Shown here: positions 45,173-53,112 of the stretch, piece by piece
Numbering within the stretch: position 1 is the stretch's first letter
Layout: every line of letters starts with the position of its first letter
Assembly: GCA_017441005.1 (NCBI GenBank)
Contig: JAFSAM010000070.1
Location: forward strand, 1-61,005
Length of the DNA stretch: 61,005 nt
Direction of reading: 5' to 3'
Source: Clostridia bacterium
GTDB taxonomy: Bacteria > Bacillota > Clostridia > Oscillospirales > CAG-272
The notes under the pieces: model-generated
What the model was told of the DNA's origin: nothing
Databases searched by the model: none
Seen by the model: the letters and a program-made list of their open reading frames with translations, nothing else
Position numbers and translations under genes: made by a program

Positions 45173-46834
45173 TTATTGCGGAATATACTGTATCAATGCT
45201 TCGGGAAGTGCTGTCTTCGGCTGTTCGTCAAGCAACGAACCGAGATAGCTTATCCTTTCGCTCAAAGCGGCAAGCCTTTCGGGGATTTTCTTCAGCTCTG
45301 AGGTGCATTTTTCCACGTTTGCGATATCATTCTTCTGTTTAAAATCGGATATTCCCTGAATTAGCATCCTTGCATAATCCTCGTACTGTGGGTAAACGAG
45401 CGGCGCTATCTCGATGGACCTGTTCATCTGCTCGATCAGCATATCGTAGTCACCGTTTCCGAAGGCATATTGCGCCTTGACCGAGTAAGAAATATGTGCA
45501 TACTCGTTTCGCTTCTGCATCTTATCGGCGATCCTATACGATTCTTCGATATCGTCTGAATTCAACAGAAGCGCAGTCTCGGTATCGGTATTATAGGGAT
45601 ACATCTTATAAGATGCTTCGTAGTGACCCGATTTATAAAGGATAAGAGAAGTGCCGACATAGATCGATGCTACAGCAATCACGGCGGTTACTCCCCTTGT
45701 CAGCCAAAGCCTATCCTTGAATTCTACAGGCTTACCGGACTTTACGTCAAGGAGTATCAGGAAAAGGAAACATACCGACAAAAACTGAATATCAAAGTCG
45801 AAGAAGCAGTGAGCGACAAGGCAGGAAAGAATGATCCTTACAGCGCGCGTTGTCTTTTTAGCAAATATCTTTTTGAACACTGTAAAAGCAAACAAAACAG
45901 CGGGTATCCAGCCGATATCGAGCATAAGCTGCAGAAAATCGTTGTGCACGAAGGACACCGAGTAAATGCCCGATTGGAAGCTCGACTGCATATACGAGTA
46001 GCCCATATACCCCGTGCCGAACGGATTGTCGATAATTGTAGGCAACGCATCCTTGTAATAGAGGAAACGGCTTACAAATGAGCTTTCCTTCCACGAAACG
46101 GTGAAAAGGCGCTCGATGATCTGAAAATTATCGGTGGCGATCAGAAACACGACCGAGATAAAACCGCCCGCAAGCAGTGCAAGTACGGAACAAAAGATAA
46201 ATCTTTTCGACTTTGTGTAAAGTACGGCTATTATATTTGAGATCAAGGTGATGAGCAAAACGATTCGGCTTGTCGAGTACACAAGTCCGAGTACAAGAAT
46301 TGCGATAAACGCTATGTCAACATTTTTGATTCTGGGCTTTGTAAGAAGGAGAAGCTCCGCAACAAGAAGCAAGATCGCAAAAGTATTCGGCTCCTGAAGA
46401 AAGCCGCTGAGTCTGTCGCCCACAAGAAAATAGGTGGATATCGACGGAATCTGTGCCAAGATAGCCGAAAGCACCACCATTGCGCCGACCGCATAAGGGA
46501 ACAGCTCCAAAACGACGTCACATTCATCCGACTGCATAAGCACAAGTGCAAAAAGCAGAAGGGGGAGATATTTTATAAATCCGATAAATGCCATACCGGG
46601 GTCGACCGCCCAAAACGAGGACAGCCCATACAGAACAACGGTGACCGTCACCCACAAAAGGGCAGAGTTTTTATAAATAACCGTCTTTTTGCTTCTTGTG
46701 TGGTTGATGATCAGCCACCCCGCCAAAAATACGGAGACTATGCACGATATGTATTCGTGAAAAGTACCCGCACAAAAAAGGGAGGTAAAAAAAGCGATGG
46801 AAACAAAACCGAGCTTGTTTAGACTTTTTTTCAT
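45173..46834 (-). CDS. O-antigen ligase/polymerase-like polytopic membrane protein
   Basis: This 553-residue protein has about ten or more TM helices in the first 370 residues and the Wzy_C/O-antigen-ligase pattern: NPFGTGYMGY followed by FVHNDFLQLMLDIGWIPA. Such proteins polymerise or transfer lipid-linked glycans at the outer membrane face. The C-terminal roughly 170 residues are soluble and helical, with TPR-like spacing (YKMYPYNTDTETALLL, AQYAFGNGDYDMLIEQMNR). No other glycan-assembly genes are adjacent. GAGG lies nine bases before the ATG. Promoter and terminator make it a single-gene transcript. Confidence 0.85.
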   Translation of the reverse strand: MKKSLNKLGFVSIAFFTSLFCAGTFHEYISCIVSVFLAGWLIINHTRSKKTVIYKNSALLWVTVTVVLYGLSSFWAVDPGMAFIGFIKYLPLLLFALVLMQSDECDVVLELFPYAVGAMVVLSAILAQIPSISTYFLVGDRLSGFLQEPNTFAILLLVAELLLLTKPRIKNVDIAFIAILVLGLVYSTSRIVLLITLISNIIAVLYTKSKRFIFCSVLALLAGGFISVVFLIATDNFQIIERLFTVSWKESSFVSRFLYYKDALPTIIDNPFGTGYMGYSYMQSSFQSGIYSVSFVHNDFLQLMLDIGWIPAVLFAFTVFKKIFAKKTTRAVRIILSCLVAHCFFDFDIQFLSVCFLFLILLDVKSGKPVEFKDRLWLTRGVTAVIAVASIYVGTSLILYKSGHYEASYKMYPYNTDTETALLLNSDDIEESYRIADKMQKRNEYAHISYSVKAQYAFGNGDYDMLIEQMNRSIEIAPLVYPQYEDYARMLIQGISDFKQKNDIANVEKCTSELKKIPERLAALSERISYLGSLLDEQPKTALPEALIQYIPQ

Positions 46835-46889
46835 ATTATACAGACCTCAATGCAGTATTTTGTTTTCAGTGTCATTTTTTCAGATGAAT

Positions 46890-46918
46890 ATTATAACATA
46901 TATTTAAAAAATATGCAA
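46890..46918 (-). promoter_or_regulatory. Promoter of the O-antigen-ligase-like gene
   Basis: On the minus strand: TTGCAT (46913-46918), 17 bases, TATAAT (46890-46895). Confidence 0.75.
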
Positions 46919-47007
46919 GTGGTGAATTGTTTATGATTTTTTGCCTGCAACAAACGGTATGTGGAGTGAATATTATACCGCAAACACATCGTACAGACAA
47001 CAAAATA

Positions 47008-47030
47008 CCCGAGGCGGAATGCACCTCGGG
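47008..47030 (-). terminator. Intrinsic terminator of ackA
   Basis: CCCGAGG (47008-47014) pairs with CCTCGGG (47024-47030). On the minus strand TATTTTGTTG follows. Confidence 0.85.
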
Positions 47031-47054
47031 CGGAATTATAATTTTTACCGTAAA

Positions 47055-48257
47055 TTAAAGAGCCTTTACGATTGCTTCTGTATCGGAAGCGATAACCAAT
47101 TCCTCGTTTGTAGGAATTACATAAACCTTAACCTTGGAATCGGGTGTGGAAAGAAGAACGGTGTTGGGCTGACGCAATGTCTTTGCGTTAAGCTCGAGGT
47201 CAAGCTTGATGCCGAAGTTTTCGAGGTTAGCACAAGCTCTTTCACGAAGCTCGGGATTGTTTTCGCCCATGCCTGCTGTGAAGATAACGGCATCGAGACC
47301 GTCCATAGCAGCGGTGTAAGCACCGATGTATCTCTTGACCTGATATGCAAGAGTTGTAGCAGCGAGCAAAGCTCTGTCGTTGCCCTCGAGAATAGCAGCC
47401 TCAATGTCACGGCTGTCGGAGGAGATACCGGAAAGACCGAGGAAGCCGCACTTCTTGTTCATCCAGTCGCTCATCTCGTCGGGAGTCAAGCCCTCGTTCT
47501 TCATGATGTAAGTAACGATAGCGGGGTCGATGTCGCCGCAACGTGTACCCATGAGGATACCTGCCAGGGGAGTGAAGCCCATGCTTGTGTCAATGCACTT
47601 GCCGCCCTTAACTGCGGAAATGGAAGAACCGTTACCGATGTGGCAGGTGATGATCTTTGTTTCTTCGAGGGGCTTGTCGAGAAGCTTTGCAGCTTCAGCG
47701 GCAACATATCTGTGAGAGGTACCGTGTGCACCGTAACGGCGGATGTGGTACTTTTCGTACATTTCGTAGGGGAGACCGTACATATATACGTGCTTTTCCA
47801 TTGTCTGGTGGAAAGCTGTGTCGAATACGAGAACCTGGGGCTTACCGGGCATAGCCTCGAGACAACCCTGGATACCCATGATATGAGCACCCGTGTGAAG
47901 GGGAGCGAGGTCACGGCAAAGCTCGAGCTTTTCGAGAGTTTCTTCTGTAAGAAGCATGGATTCGGAGAAGTATTCACCGCCGTGAACGATTCTGTGGCCT
48001 ACAGCCTCGATCTCGTTCATGCTCTTTACACAACCCATCTCAGGATCTGTAAGATACTTAACAACGAGCTGGGTAGCAACCGTGTGGTTGGGGATATCTG
48101 TTTCTTCTGTATACTTCTTGTCGCCGATCTTGTGTTCGATCTTACCGCCGATACCGATTCTTTCGCAAATACCCTTTGCGAGAACTTCATTTTTGCTTGT
48201 ATCAAAAAGCTGATACTTGAGCGAGGAACTGCCTGCGTTTACAACGAGTACATTCAT
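47055..48257 (-). CDS. ackA: Acetate kinase
   Basis: AckA interconverts acetyl phosphate plus ADP and acetate plus ATP, giving ATP in acetate fermentation. The 400-residue protein has the standard start NVLVVNAGSSSLKYQLF, HRIVHGGE, FDTAFHQTM, THIGNG-like ITCHIGNGSSISAV, GTRCGDIDP and the C-terminal FTAGMGENNPELRE. No pta gene is adjacent. It has its own promoter and terminator and is divergent from tmcAL. Confidence 0.97.
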   Translation of the reverse strand: MNVLVVNAGSSSLKYQLFDTSKNEVLAKGICERIGIGGKIEHKIGDKKYTEETDIPNHTVATQLVVKYLTDPEMGCVKSMNEIEAVGHRIVHGGEYFSESMLLTEETLEKLELCRDLAPLHTGAHIMGIQGCLEAMPGKPQVLVFDTAFHQTMEKHVYMYGLPYEMYEKYHIRRYGAHGTSHRYVAAEAAKLLDKPLEETKIITCHIGNGSSISAVKGGKCIDTSMGFTPLAGILMGTRCGDIDPAIVTYIMKNEGLTPDEMSDWMNKKCGFLGLSGISSDSRDIEAAILEGNDRALLAATTLAYQVKRYIGAYTAAMDGLDAVIFTAGMGENNPELRERACANLENFGIKLDLELNAKTLRQPNTVLLSTPDSKVKVYVIPTNEELVIASDTEAIVKAL

Positions 48258-48337
48258 TTTGTAAAACCTCCAAAAAAATTTATGAAAAAGTATTTTTATT
48301 TTTCCAAAAGTATGATATAATAAATTACAATCATCTT

Positions 48338-48366
48338 ATTTTACAGTATTTTTTTTGAAATTGCAA
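48338..48366 (-). promoter_or_regulatory. Promoter of ackA
   Basis: On the minus strand: TTGCAA (48361-48366), 17 bases, TAAAAT (48338-48343). A TGATATAAT extended -10 on the plus strand (48313-48321) overlaps this region and may serve tmcAL. Confidence 0.7.
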
Positions 48367-48425
48367 TATATTAGCATTAATTTTAACACAAAAAATGATT
48401 TTTTGAGGATTTTTTACCGAATAGT

Positions 48426-49568
48426 ATGAAAATAACGGCAGTAATTTGTGAATATAACCCTTTTCATAGAGGTCATAAGCTGCAGATAGACTCCATAAAA
48501 GCGCGAGGCGAGCTTGCACTTTGCATAATGAGCGGCGGCTTTGTCCAGCGCGGCATCCCCGCTCTTTTTGACAAATATGTGAGAGCGGAAAGTGCCGTCA
48601 GGTGCGGTGCCGACCTCGTGCTCGAATTGCCGTATCCCTTTTCCTGCAGCTCGGCGGAGTTTTTTGCCAAAAGCGGTGTTGCATTGGCAGATTCTCTCGG
48701 GGTCGTCGACAACCTCTGCTTCGGAAGCGAATGCGGTGACATAGAAAGGCTCGAAACAATAAGCGACCGACTTGCCTCGCCGACGTTTGCAGAAGCGTTC
48801 AAAACCGCGAGGGCGGATAAGAATAATCGCAATCTGTCCTATGCATCACTTAGATCAAAAGTATACGAGGAGCTATACAGCGAGGGGGTTGCGGTCTTGC
48901 CCAACGATATGCTGGGGGTAGAATATATTTCCGCTTTGAAGGCGGCAAGAAGCAGTATTCAGCCGGTAACATATAAACGCGAAGCGCCCTTTTCGGCAAC
49001 CGAGTCGCGACGGCTCATAACAAGCGAAAACAGCTTCGACTGCCTGCCCGACGAGGTCGCCGAGCTATACAAAGATTCGGAACAATACCGTATGGAATAT
49101 GCCGAGCGCGCGATACTCGCATATTACCGAAGCGCATTGCCCGAAGAGATCAAGAAATACGACGGAATGACCGACGGTATTGCCGACAGACTGGTAAGGA
49201 ATGCCAAGACTTGCACGAGCCTTGATATGCTCATTGAAAAGGTGGGCGGAAAATCTTACACTAATGCCAAAATACGACGTTGTATCATAAACGGTATGGT
49301 GGGTGTCACCACCGATATGCTTAAGAAAAAGCCTCTTTTTACAAATGTTCTCGCCTTCAGTGGCGAAGGACGTAAGCTTATACGGAGAATAAATAAACAA
49401 GGCAATATTTCCCTTCTGACAAAGCCGGCTCACTGTAAAAGAATGAAGGGGGACGCAAGGGTACAGGCAGATATTGCGCTTAAAGCAGACGGACTGCTCA
49501 CTCTTATGTGCGAAAATATAAAAGGTGCGGACGAATTTTTGACCCGCTCTCCCTTCCTCGGCGAATAA
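48426..49568 (+). CDS. tmcAL: tRNA(Met) cytidine acetate ligase
   Basis: TmcAL activates acetate with ATP and acetylates C34 of elongator tRNA-Met (ac4C). The 380-residue protein (YlbM family) has the nucleotidyltransferase-fold motif CEYNPFHRGHKLQI near the N-terminus, MSGGFVQRG, and LELPYPFSCSSAEFFA. The Shine-Dalgarno (GAGG at 48405-48408) is 17 bases from the ATG, poor spacing, so translation may be weak. It is divergent from ackA, whose product or substrate is acetate. The next gene follows after 32 bases. Confidence 0.93.
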   Translation: MKITAVICEYNPFHRGHKLQIDSIKARGELALCIMSGGFVQRGIPALFDKYVRAESAVRCGADLVLELPYPFSCSSAEFFAKSGVALADSLGVVDNLCFGSECGDIERLETISDRLASPTFAEAFKTARADKNNRNLSYASLRSKVYEELYSEGVAVLPNDMLGVEYISALKAARSSIQPVTYKREAPFSATESRRLITSENSFDCLPDEVAELYKDSEQYRMEYAERAILAYYRSALPEEIKKYDGMTDGIADRLVRNAKTCTSLDMLIEKVGGKSYTNAKIRRCIINGMVGVTTDMLKKKPLFTNVLAFSGEGRKLIRRINKQGNISLLTKPAHCKRMKGDARVQADIALKADGLLTLMCENIKGADEFLTRSPFLGE

Positions 49569-49600
49569 AACCGATACTATAACTCAAAGGAGATAAAAAT

Positions 49601-50530
49601 ATGATTACGGAAATTGTAAACTATAAGGATTTCGGAAAATGCCTTCGACTCGACAACGGCAAGATCGAGGCTTACCTGACGCTTGATGTCGGTCCGAGAA
49701 TAATAAAATTCAATGCAAGCGGATGCGAGAATCTGATGTTCAACGATTCTACCAGATGCGTCGACGTTTCATCCGTATTCGGAGAAGGCGAAAAGTGGCA
49801 TACCTACGGCGGCCACAGAACGTGGATCAGCCCCGAGGAAATGCCCAAGACCTACTATCCCGACAATCAGCCCGTTAAATACGATATCGAAAATTTCAAC
49901 GGAACCGTCACCGTTCTTCTTACACCCCCCTGTCAGAAAGTAACAAACATGCAGATCGTTATCCGTGTTACAATTGCCGAGGACGGAGACACAATGAAAG
50001 TCACCCATTACCTCAAGAACAACGGTAAAGAAGCTGTTAAAAGGGGTATCTGGGGCATAACGGTTACCGACATAAACGGTATAGCCGTACTTAAACAGCC
50101 CGAAAGACATACAGCACTTCTTCCCGACAGACAGGTCGTTTTCTGGCCGTATACAAGAATGAACGACGAAAGGATCCTGCTCGGTGAAAAGTATATTGCA
50201 GTACAGCAGGATCCTTCCGATACACAGGTTCCCGCAAAGATAGGCTACACAAACTTCGAGGGTAAGCTTTATTGCTTCAATAAGGGTCAGGCGATGTCAA
50301 TAAGCTACGACTCCGACTACACAAAGGGCGAGTATCCCGACTTCGGTGTTTCGAGCGAGATCTATACAAACAAAGCGATCCTCGAGATCGAATCGCTCGG
50401 TCATATCGGTAATATCCTACCGGGAAGCACGGTACACCACATCGAAGAATGGTTCGTTACCCCCTGCGATGTAAAGCCCGGACTTAACGAGGATGAGATC
50501 GATGCCGCAATGACCAAAGTGTTCGGCTGA
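49601..50530 (+). CDS. Aldose-epimerase-fold/DUF4380-like protein
   Basis: This 309-residue cytoplasmic protein is rich in beta strands. Its pattern (TLDVGPRIIKFNASGCENLM near 27, YGGHRTWISPEE near 69, HYLKNNGKEAVKRGIWGITV near 131) resembles the galactose-mutarotase-like sandwich as in DUF4380. I see no catalytic His/Glu pair I can name with confidence. AAAGGAG precedes the ATG. It is 32 bases after tmcAL and probably co-transcribed. A role in sugar handling is an inference from fold. Confidence 0.6.
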   Translation: MITEIVNYKDFGKCLRLDNGKIEAYLTLDVGPRIIKFNASGCENLMFNDSTRCVDVSSVFGEGEKWHTYGGHRTWISPEEMPKTYYPDNQPVKYDIENFNGTVTVLLTPPCQKVTNMQIVIRVTIAEDGDTMKVTHYLKNNGKEAVKRGIWGITVTDINGIAVLKQPERHTALLPDRQVVFWPYTRMNDERILLGEKYIAVQQDPSDTQVPAKIGYTNFEGKLYCFNKGQAMSISYDSDYTKGEYPDFGVSSEIYTNKAILEIESLGHIGNILPGSTVHHIEEWFVTPCDVKPGLNEDEIDAAMTKVFG

Positions 50531-50541
50531 AATTTACCTTC

Positions 50542-50570
50542 TTGACATAACGGACGGTTTGTAGTATTAT
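50542..50570 (+). promoter_or_regulatory. Promoter of the small unknown gene
   Basis: TTGACA (50542-50547), 17 bases, TATTAT (50565-50570), 46 bases before the ATG at 50617. Confidence 0.85.
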
Positions 50571-50616
50571 ATAAGTTGTTAATTTGATAATTCGAATAAA
50601 ATAGGAGGCTGATCAG

Positions 50617-50940
50617 ATGGCTGATGTTAAATATGTAGACGGACAGAATCTCGTTTTCAGAGGAAAACCCCTTCTCCGCGAGGGCAACACGTTCTGCTAC
50701 GGCAGTATGTCCGATAAATACGTGCTGTTTATGATGGTTTTGAGCAACAAAACGATAAAAGACGAAAAAGGAAACTCGGTCGAAGTGCCCGACAAGATAA
50801 TCCTTCAGGTGCTTAGCACCGATACCACCAAGCCCCCACACGAAAGAGTGGTTAAGCAGTTCGACAGAAACGGTCTGTTTGATGCAATGGATATAGGTCT
50901 TATTTGGCTTGACCGTCTCAACGGCAAAGAGGAAAAGTAA
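50617..50940 (+). CDS. Small protein of unknown function
   Basis: I do not recognise this 107-residue protein. It has no TM segment, signal peptide or Cys cluster. It looks like a mixed alpha/beta cytoplasmic protein with a hydrophobic strand YVLFMMVLSN and a C-terminal helix GLFDAMDIGLIWLDRLNG. ATAGGAGG is a strong ribosome binding site. A near-consensus promoter and a nested-hairpin terminator make it a dedicated, probably well-expressed single-gene transcript, which argues that it is real. No neighbour hints at its role. Confidence 0.8.
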   Translation: MADVKYVDGQNLVFRGKPLLREGNTFCYGSMSDKYVLFMMVLSNKTIKDEKGNSVEVPDKIILQVLSTDTTKPPHERVVKQFDRNGLFDAMDIGLIWLDRLNGKEEK

Positions 50941-50948
50941 CAAAAAAC

Positions 50949-50997
50949 GCATCTGCATTGTGTTTGCTTCAAAAAAAGCAAATATAAAAGCAGATGC
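50949..50997 (+). terminator. Nested-hairpin terminator of the small unknown gene
   Basis: GCATCTGC (50949-50956) pairs with GCAGATGC (50990-50997), followed by TTTTTTATTG. An inner hairpin TTTGCTT/AAGCAAA (50963-50969, 50976-50982) lies inside. 50998-51131 holds nothing else I recognise. Confidence 0.8.
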
Positions 50998-51131
50998 TTT
51001 TTTATTGTTTGTTTTTTGCTTATTGATATATCATTTACCGAAAATAAACAGTCTTTGGGTTAAAAATCCGACATCTAACCGTTATTACTAAAAAATTTAA
51101 CGAAAAATCGGTGCAAATGTTTGTAAAATAC

Positions 51132-51160
51132 TTGATTTATACAGCGATTTGGGATAAAAT
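51132..51160 (+). promoter_or_regulatory. Promoter of fba
   Basis: TTGATT (51132-51137), 17 bases, TAAAAT (51155-51160), 46 bases before the ATG. Confidence 0.75.
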
Positions 51161-51205
51161 AGATTGGATATAAAAATTTTCTTACATAAATAAGGAGTGT
51201 TAATT

Positions 51206-52171
51206 ATGGCATTAGTAACAACAAAAGAGATGTTCAAAAAGGCATACGATGGCGGCTACGCTATCGGCGCATTTAACATCAACAATATGGAGATCGTTCA
51301 GGCTATTACCGAAGCTGCACAGGAGCTCAACTCTCCCGTAGTTCTTCAGGTTTCCGCAGGTGCAAGAAAGTACGCAAAGCACGAGTACCTCATGGCCCTC
51401 GCTCAGGCTGCTATCAAGGATACAGGCATTGACATCGCGCTCCACCTCGACCACGGCGCAGACTTCGAAATTTGTAAAGCTTGCATTGACGGCGGCTTCA
51501 CCTCCGTTATGATCGACGGCTCTCACCACTCTTTTGAAGATAATATTGCAGTTACAAAGAAGGTCGTTGAATACGCTCACGCTCGCGGTTGCGTTGTTGA
51601 AGGTGAGCTCGGCAGACTTGCAGGCGTTGAGGATGACGTAAAGGTTTCCGCTGAAGACTCCTCCTACACACGTCCCGAAGAAGTCGAAGAATTCGTAACA
51701 CGTACAGGCGTTGACTCCCTTGCTATCGCTATCGGTACAAGCCACGGCGCATACAAGTTCACACCCGCACAGTGCACAAGAAATGCTGACGGCATTCTCG
51801 TTCCCCCTCCGCTCCGCTTCGACATTCTTGAAGAGGTTGAAAAGAGACTTCCCGGATTCCCGATCGTTCTTCATGGTGCATCCTCCGTTTCTCAGGCTGC
51901 TGTTAAGGAGATCAACGAAAAGGGAGGTAAGATGCCCGATGCTATCGGTATTCCCGAAGATCAGTTGAGAAAAGCCGCAGGTATGGCAGTTTGTAAGATA
52001 AACATCGACTCTGACATCAGACTTGCTATGACAGCAGGTATCCGCAGAGTATTCACAGAAAATCCTTCCGCATTCGACCCCAGAGAATACCTTAAGGTAG
52101 GTAGAGAAGAAGTACGTAAGATGGTTGCTCACAAGATCATGAACGTACTCGGATCAAACGGCAAGATGTAA
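51206..52171 (+). CDS. fba: Class II fructose-bisphosphate aldolase
   Basis: Fba cleaves fructose 1,6-bisphosphate to DHAP and glyceraldehyde 3-phosphate with zinc. The 321-residue protein has GAFNINNMEI, ALHLDHG (H80, catalytic D82, zinc H83), MIDGSHHSFEDN, and the GTSHGAYKF and VLHGASSV loops. The ATG at 51206 follows AAGGAG by eight bases; an in-frame TTG-type start at 51197 lies inside the ribosome binding site and is rejected. The thioesterase gene follows 28 bases later. Confidence 0.96.
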   Translation: MALVTTKEMFKKAYDGGYAIGAFNINNMEIVQAITEAAQELNSPVVLQVSAGARKYAKHEYLMALAQAAIKDTGIDIALHLDHGADFEICKACIDGGFTSVMIDGSHHSFEDNIAVTKKVVEYAHARGCVVEGELGRLAGVEDDVKVSAEDSSYTRPEEVEEFVTRTGVDSLAIAIGTSHGAYKFTPAQCTRNADGILVPPPLRFDILEEVEKRLPGFPIVLHGASSVSQAAVKEINEKGGKMPDAIGIPEDQLRKAAGMAVCKINIDSDIRLAMTAGIRRVFTENPSAFDPREYLKVGREEVRKMVAHKIMNVLGSNGKM

Positions 52172-52199
52172 TTGACCGTAGAGGTGCGGATTTTGGTTT

Positions 52200-52922
52200 A
52201 TGATCTACACGGAAGAATATAGGATAAACAGTCACGACTGTGATTTCAACGGGGCGGTGAGACCCTCCGCCATACTTCGTTATATGCACGAGACCTCCAA
52301 TCTCCAGATGCAGGAATACGGACCCTCAAATGACGAGCTCAGGGCTGACAACAAGGCATTTATTCTCAGTAAAATAAACCTCAGCTTTTACAGTGAGCTT
52401 CATGCGTTTGACCGTATCAAGGTAGAGACCTGGGCGGTCGAAAGTCGCGGCGTAAGCTTCTATCGTTGCTCAAGAGTTTTCAGAAACGATGACCTGGTGG
52501 CAGAAATGGTCGGTGTGTTTGCTCTTGTCGATATTTCTTCAAAGAAGTTTTGCAAAGAAAGCGATATTGAGTTTGGTTTTACTTCCGAACCCAACATGCT
52601 GGAGCTTGACCTTCCCGCAAGATTTAAGATTCCCGAAAGCGTTGACCTCGGGCTTATCGGCGAGTATAACGTTAATTACAGCGATACGGACGTAAATATG
52701 CATATGAACAACACGAATTATCTCGATGTGTTCTGCGATCATCTTCCCGACACAAAAAATAACCGCGTTATTACGGCGATCATCAATTATCAATCGGAAG
52801 CGCCATTAGGTGCAACCGTTAAAGTGTATCGCGGCGAAGATGAAGACGGCTATTATTTCCGCACTGTGAGAGACGACGGAAACGTCAATTCCGAAGCACT
52901 TATAATGACAGACCGTATATAA
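52200..52922 (+). CDS. Acyl-ACP thioesterase
   Basis: This 240-residue double hot-dog protein of the FatA/bacterial acyl-ACP thioesterase family releases fatty acids from acyl carrier protein. The N-terminal half starts YRINSHDCDFNGAVRPSAIL. The catalytic loop in the second half is YSDTDVNMHMNNTNYLD, matching the Asp/Asn-His-Asn arrangement of plant and bacterial members. The gene is probably co-transcribed with fba and ended by a long hairpin. Chain-length preference cannot be read. Confidence 0.9.
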   Translation: MIYTEEYRINSHDCDFNGAVRPSAILRYMHETSNLQMQEYGPSNDELRADNKAFILSKINLSFYSELHAFDRIKVETWAVESRGVSFYRCSRVFRNDDLVAEMVGVFALVDISSKKFCKESDIEFGFTSEPNMLELDLPARFKIPESVDLGLIGEYNVNYSDTDVNMHMNNTNYLDVFCDHLPDTKNNRVITAIINYQSEAPLGATVKVYRGEDEDGYYFRTVRDDGNVNSEALIMTDRI

Positions 52923-52967
52923 AAACAGAGATATATCGGGTTTTTAGCCCGATATATCTCTGTTTTT
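52921..52967 (+). terminator. Long intrinsic terminator after the thioesterase
   Basis: A 20-bp perfect stem (52921-52940 with 52948-52967; core CAGAGATATATCGGG), loop TTTTTAG, 3' arm ending in TTTTT. The mirrored A/T runs would also let it act on the minus strand. Confidence 0.92.
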
Positions 52968-52985
52968 GCGATACGGTTTAAATAC

Positions 52986-53075
52986 CTTTAACTTCCGAGA
53001 CGGATGAGGCCGTCTCCGAACGAATGTAACTTATGTGCCATGTGAAATGTTTGTGCACATTGGTTGAAGTTAAAG
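52986..53075. ncRNA. Candidate structured RNA element between two terminators
   Basis: CTTTAACTTC (52986-52995) is perfectly complementary to GAAGTTAAAG (53066-53075). Inside this closing helix are GAGACGG/CCGTCTC (52997-53003, 53010-53016) and ATGTGC/GCACAT (53033-53038, 53055-53060), a three-way-junction-like layout of about 90 bases. It lies between the thioesterase terminator and the XRE-gene terminator, with no open reading frame. I find no clear promoter on either strand and no known family match. The strand is undetermined. Confidence 0.45.
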
Positions 53076-53084
53076 CCGCAAAAA

Positions 53085-53104
53085 AACACTCCTTTCGGAG
53101 TGTT
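53085..53104 (-). terminator. Intrinsic terminator of the XRE regulator gene
   Basis: AACACTCC (53085-53092) pairs with GGAGTGTT (53097-53104). On the minus strand the loop is GAAA and seven T follow; T residues also follow on the plus strand. Confidence 0.9.
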
Positions 53105-53112
53105 TTTTAATA

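Noticed and set aside
42494..48257. Rex operator (TTGTTAA-N4-TTAACAA type) near ackA or rex
   Set aside because: No two-armed match was seen near either promoter; a lone half-site near 7261 is not enough.
46941..48320. 459-codon open frame on the plus strand opposite ackA
   Set aside because: It is a shadow of ackA: its composition (many Cys, Val, Ser, His) is what the complement of this codon usage gives, it has no family resemblance, and ackA on the other strand is unmistakable.
51212..52132. 306-codon minus-strand frame opposite fba
   Set aside because: Same Cys/Val/Asn-rich shadow composition; fba on the plus strand is certain.
52986..53075. 5S rRNA fragment
   Set aside because: On the minus strand the segment ending CGGAAGTTAA resembles 5S loop sequence, but the rest does not align and the helices are different.
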